This document shows positions 62,120-63,668 of a stretch of DNA of 63,668 nucleotides, in pieces (position 1 is the first letter of the stretch; each line of letters begins with the position of its first letter). The stretch is from an uncultured Clostridium sp. (GTDB lineage: Bacteria; Bacillota; Clostridia; TANB77; CAG-508). The stretch covers positions 1 through 63,668 of the forward strand of contig CANPOS010000007.1 of assembly GCA_947575745.1 (NCBI GenBank), read 5' to 3'. Both the position numbers and the translations under genes were made by a program. The notes beneath the pieces are model-generated. The model had not been told where the DNA came from and made no database searches. It saw only the letters and a list, made by a program, of their open reading frames with translations.

Positions 62120-62218
62120 ATATATATAATTAGTACAAATCCATATAACATTAAAATCGTATATACAAAAGTATTTAAGTAATGTTATAATATATCTTGA
62201 AGAGGAGGATTCGTACTA

Positions 62219-62689
62219 ATGATAGATACAAAAAGTTGGTTTTGCGATAATATAAAAAAATTAGAAAATGGAATGTATAGACTTTCATATAGTATATTAA
62301 GAAATGAAGCAGATGTAGAAGATGCAGTGCAAGAAACCATTTGTAGAGCATATAAAGAACTAGATAATCTAAAAGATAAACAAAAATTTAAATCTTGGAT
62401 TTATAGAATATTGCAAAATACATCATTTGAAATATTAAATGGAAAGAAGCATTGTTTGAATATTGAAGATGAAAATATACAAGCAGATAAAACAGATGTT
62501 GATACAGAGTTGACTATTTGGAATGCAGTACAAAAGTTAGATAATCCATATAGAACAGTGATAACTTTATTTTATTATGAAGATTTATCAATAAAAGAAA
62601 TAAGTACAATAACTGGGAGTAAAGTTGATGCTATAAAAAAACAGTTATCAAGAGGAAGAGAAAAGATAAAGGAGATTATAAAAATATGA
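62219..62689 (+). CDS. ECF sigma factor (SigV-like)
   Basis: The 156-residue protein has sigma region 2 (MYRLSYSILRNEADVEDAVQ, RAYKELDNLKDKQKFKSW) and region 4 (DNPYRTVITLFYYEDLSIKE, GSKVDAIKKQLSRGREKI). It follows AGAGGAGG. The stop overlaps the next gene's start (ATGA), and that gene encodes an RsiV-like anti-sigma factor. SigV-type factors respond to cell-wall stress such as lysozyme. This link is inference from the partner gene and from the deacetylase upstream. Confidence 0.9.
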   Translation: MIDTKSWFCDNIKKLENGMYRLSYSILRNEADVEDAVQETICRAYKELDNLKDKQKFKSWIYRILQNTSFEILNGKKHCLNIEDENIQADKTDVDTELTIWNAVQKLDNPYRTVITLFYYEDLSIKEISTITGSKVDAIKKQLSRGREKIKEIIKI

Positions 62690-63558
62690 AATTTTTGCAA
62701 GATATGAAGATTAAAAAAACAGTTAAAAGTGAAAATGTAAAAGCTCCAAATAATTTTAGTAAAATGATTGATGAAACCTTAAATGAGTTAGAAGATAATC
62801 ATAGAGGATTTAATAAGAAACCAGCATTTAAAATTACATTTAAATATGCATCCGCAATGATAGTTTTAGTGTTATTAATATTACCTAATATTAGTAGTGA
62901 TATTTCATATGCTATGCAAGGAATACCCGTAGTTGGCAATATAGTAAAAGCTATTACTATAAGAAGATATTTTGATAAAGAAGGAAATAGTGAATTAGAT
63001 ATAGAAATTCCTGTAATAGAGGCTGAAGATAAAACAAGTCAAATCGTAAATGATGATGTAAATACACTTACTAAAAGAATAATAGATATGTATAATGAAG
63101 AAAAAGATCCAGAAAATCATCTTTCAGTTAAGTTAGAATCAGAAGTGTTAGAAAATAGTGAAAATTGGTTCACTTTAAAATTAGAACTATCAGAAGTCAG
63201 AGCAGGAAGCAATATACGATATAAAATTTATCATATTGACAAGAGAAAAGATAAAATAATAATATTGAAAGATTTATTTACAAGTGATGATTTTAAAGAG
63301 TGCATAAGTAATGAGATAAAAAGACAAATGATTTCTGGGATGGAAGAAGATGAAAGTGTAGTATATTGGGTTAATAATAATATAGAAGATTGGAATTTTA
63401 AAACAATAGAAGAAAATCAAGAATTTTATTTTTCAGAAGATGGAAATATAGTAATAGTATTTGATAAATATGAAGTAGCACCAGGTGCAATGGGAGCACC
63501 AGAATTTGAAATTGATAAGGATATTTATAAAATGTTTTTAAAAGAAGAATATAAGTAA
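62686..63558 (+). CDS. RsiV-like membrane anti-sigma factor (DUF3298)
   Basis: The 290-residue protein has a cytoplasmic N-terminal part (about 1-60), one transmembrane helix (YASAMIVLVLLILPNI, about 63-80) and an extracytoplasmic DUF4163/DUF3298-type domain (ISYAMQGIPVVGNIVKAITIRRY, YKIYHIDKRKDKIIILKDLF, FYFSEDGNIVIVFDKYEVAPG). RsiV binds lysozyme through this domain and is then degraded, releasing SigV. It is coupled to the sigma gene. Whether this orthologue binds lysozyme is not shown. Confidence 0.86.
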   Translation: MKFLQDMKIKKTVKSENVKAPNNFSKMIDETLNELEDNHRGFNKKPAFKITFKYASAMIVLVLLILPNISSDISYAMQGIPVVGNIVKAITIRRYFDKEGNSELDIEIPVIEAEDKTSQIVNDDVNTLTKRIIDMYNEEKDPENHLSVKLESEVLENSENWFTLKLELSEVRAGSNIRYKIYHIDKRKDKIIILKDLFTSDDFKECISNEIKRQMISGMEEDESVVYWVNNNIEDWNFKTIEENQEFYFSEDGNIVIVFDKYEVAPGAMGAPEFEIDKDIYKMFLKEEYK

Positions 63559-63598
63559 ATGAACAAATAACGTTTATATAAAATGATTGAGAATTTGA

Positions 63599-63667
63599 TA
63601 TAATCACAGCGAGAAATTACATGTATACTGTTAGATGTAAATAAATGAGTTTACATCTAATTTTTTT
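63599..63667 (+). terminator. Short promoter-to-terminator unit at the window end
   Basis: A TATAAT lies at 63599-63604. TTAGATGTAAA (63631-63641) and TTTACATCTAA (63650-63660) then form an 11-bp stem followed by T7 (63661-63667). The hairpin either ends the sigma/anti-sigma operon or a very short leader RNA; no good -35 is visible. Confidence 0.7.
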
Positions 63668-63668
63668 G

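Overview
The window is a very AT-rich, low-GC Gram-positive (Firmicutes, Clostridia-like) chromosomal segment. Supporting signs are a lipoteichoic-acid-synthase-like gene, Bce-type antimicrobial-peptide modules, an Rrf2-NifS-NifU iron-sulfur operon, dxr of the MEP pathway, a stand-alone Spo0A-type DNA-binding domain, and an ECF sigma/RsiV-like pair. Purine-rich Shine-Dalgarno sites precede most starts. TTGACA-N17-TATAAT promoters can be read by eye at many genes.

The most unusual feature is a repeated +1 frameshift. Eight times, in six otherwise intact genes, the reading frame meets an in-frame CGG codon at a place where the protein family has a glycine. If the C is skipped and GGA or GGT is read, the full conserved protein is restored. 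The sites are 15636, 24084, 33040, 33287, 38760, 47490, 47839 and 52162. They fall in a CysK-like enzyme, a NifU/IscU scaffold, an ABC ATPase (two), a Bce-type permease and two ABC exporters (two and one). I found no other in-frame CGG in a native intact gene. Two GC-rich outlier ORFs (26385-26585 and 48482-48796) do carry one. The pattern fits an unassigned or hungry CGG codon that promotes +1 decoding to glycine. A systematic base-insertion artefact is the competing explanation.

Layout. 1-1724: end of a HAD/nucleotidase, an ATP-grasp ligase and an alpha/beta hydrolase. 1757-10016: a defence/mobile island with AbiEi-AbiEii under a promoter enclosed in a perfect inverted repeat, an ABC-3C three-component conflict system (nuclease-like effector, middle component, DUF3732 ATPase) behind a terminator-containing leader, an array of six 15-bp palindromes spaced mostly about 42 bp, and a serine recombinase with a nonsense codon. 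10187-20868: metabolic and transport genes (MATE, HAD, a second copy of the hydrolase, PnuC, nitroreductase, a broken transglutaminase, CysK-like, MFS, ABC, PHP phosphatase, dxr). 20969-24159: tRNA-Leu, decayed VanZ and acetyltransferase genes, and the rrf2/iscS/nifU cluster with paired operators. 24205-28115: a structured leader, LtaS-like synthase, a GC-rich minus-strand ORF, a CmpB-type membrane protein and a nucleotidase.

28149-40957: two Bce-type ABC modules with one BceRS-like two-component system. The TTACA-N4-TGTAA operator occurs at both. Between the modules lie a HEPN-MNT toxin-antitoxin pair, a Spo0A_C-only protein, a secreted protein and a sigma factor fused to a membrane and extracytoplasmic domain. 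41312-53182: DUF4143 ATPase, purM, DUF5131, Nudix, two heterodimeric ABC exporter pairs and a nucleosidase. In both exporter pairs the CGG shifts sit in the second, catalytically competent partner. 53339-63558: a tandem ribbon-helix-helix protein, small secreted and coiled-coil proteins, an O-acetylation set (DUF4358, MBOAT, DHHW), a CcdA/thioredoxin/FTR-like redox operon, a polysaccharide deacetylase and a SigV/RsiV-like pair that suggests lysozyme resistance.
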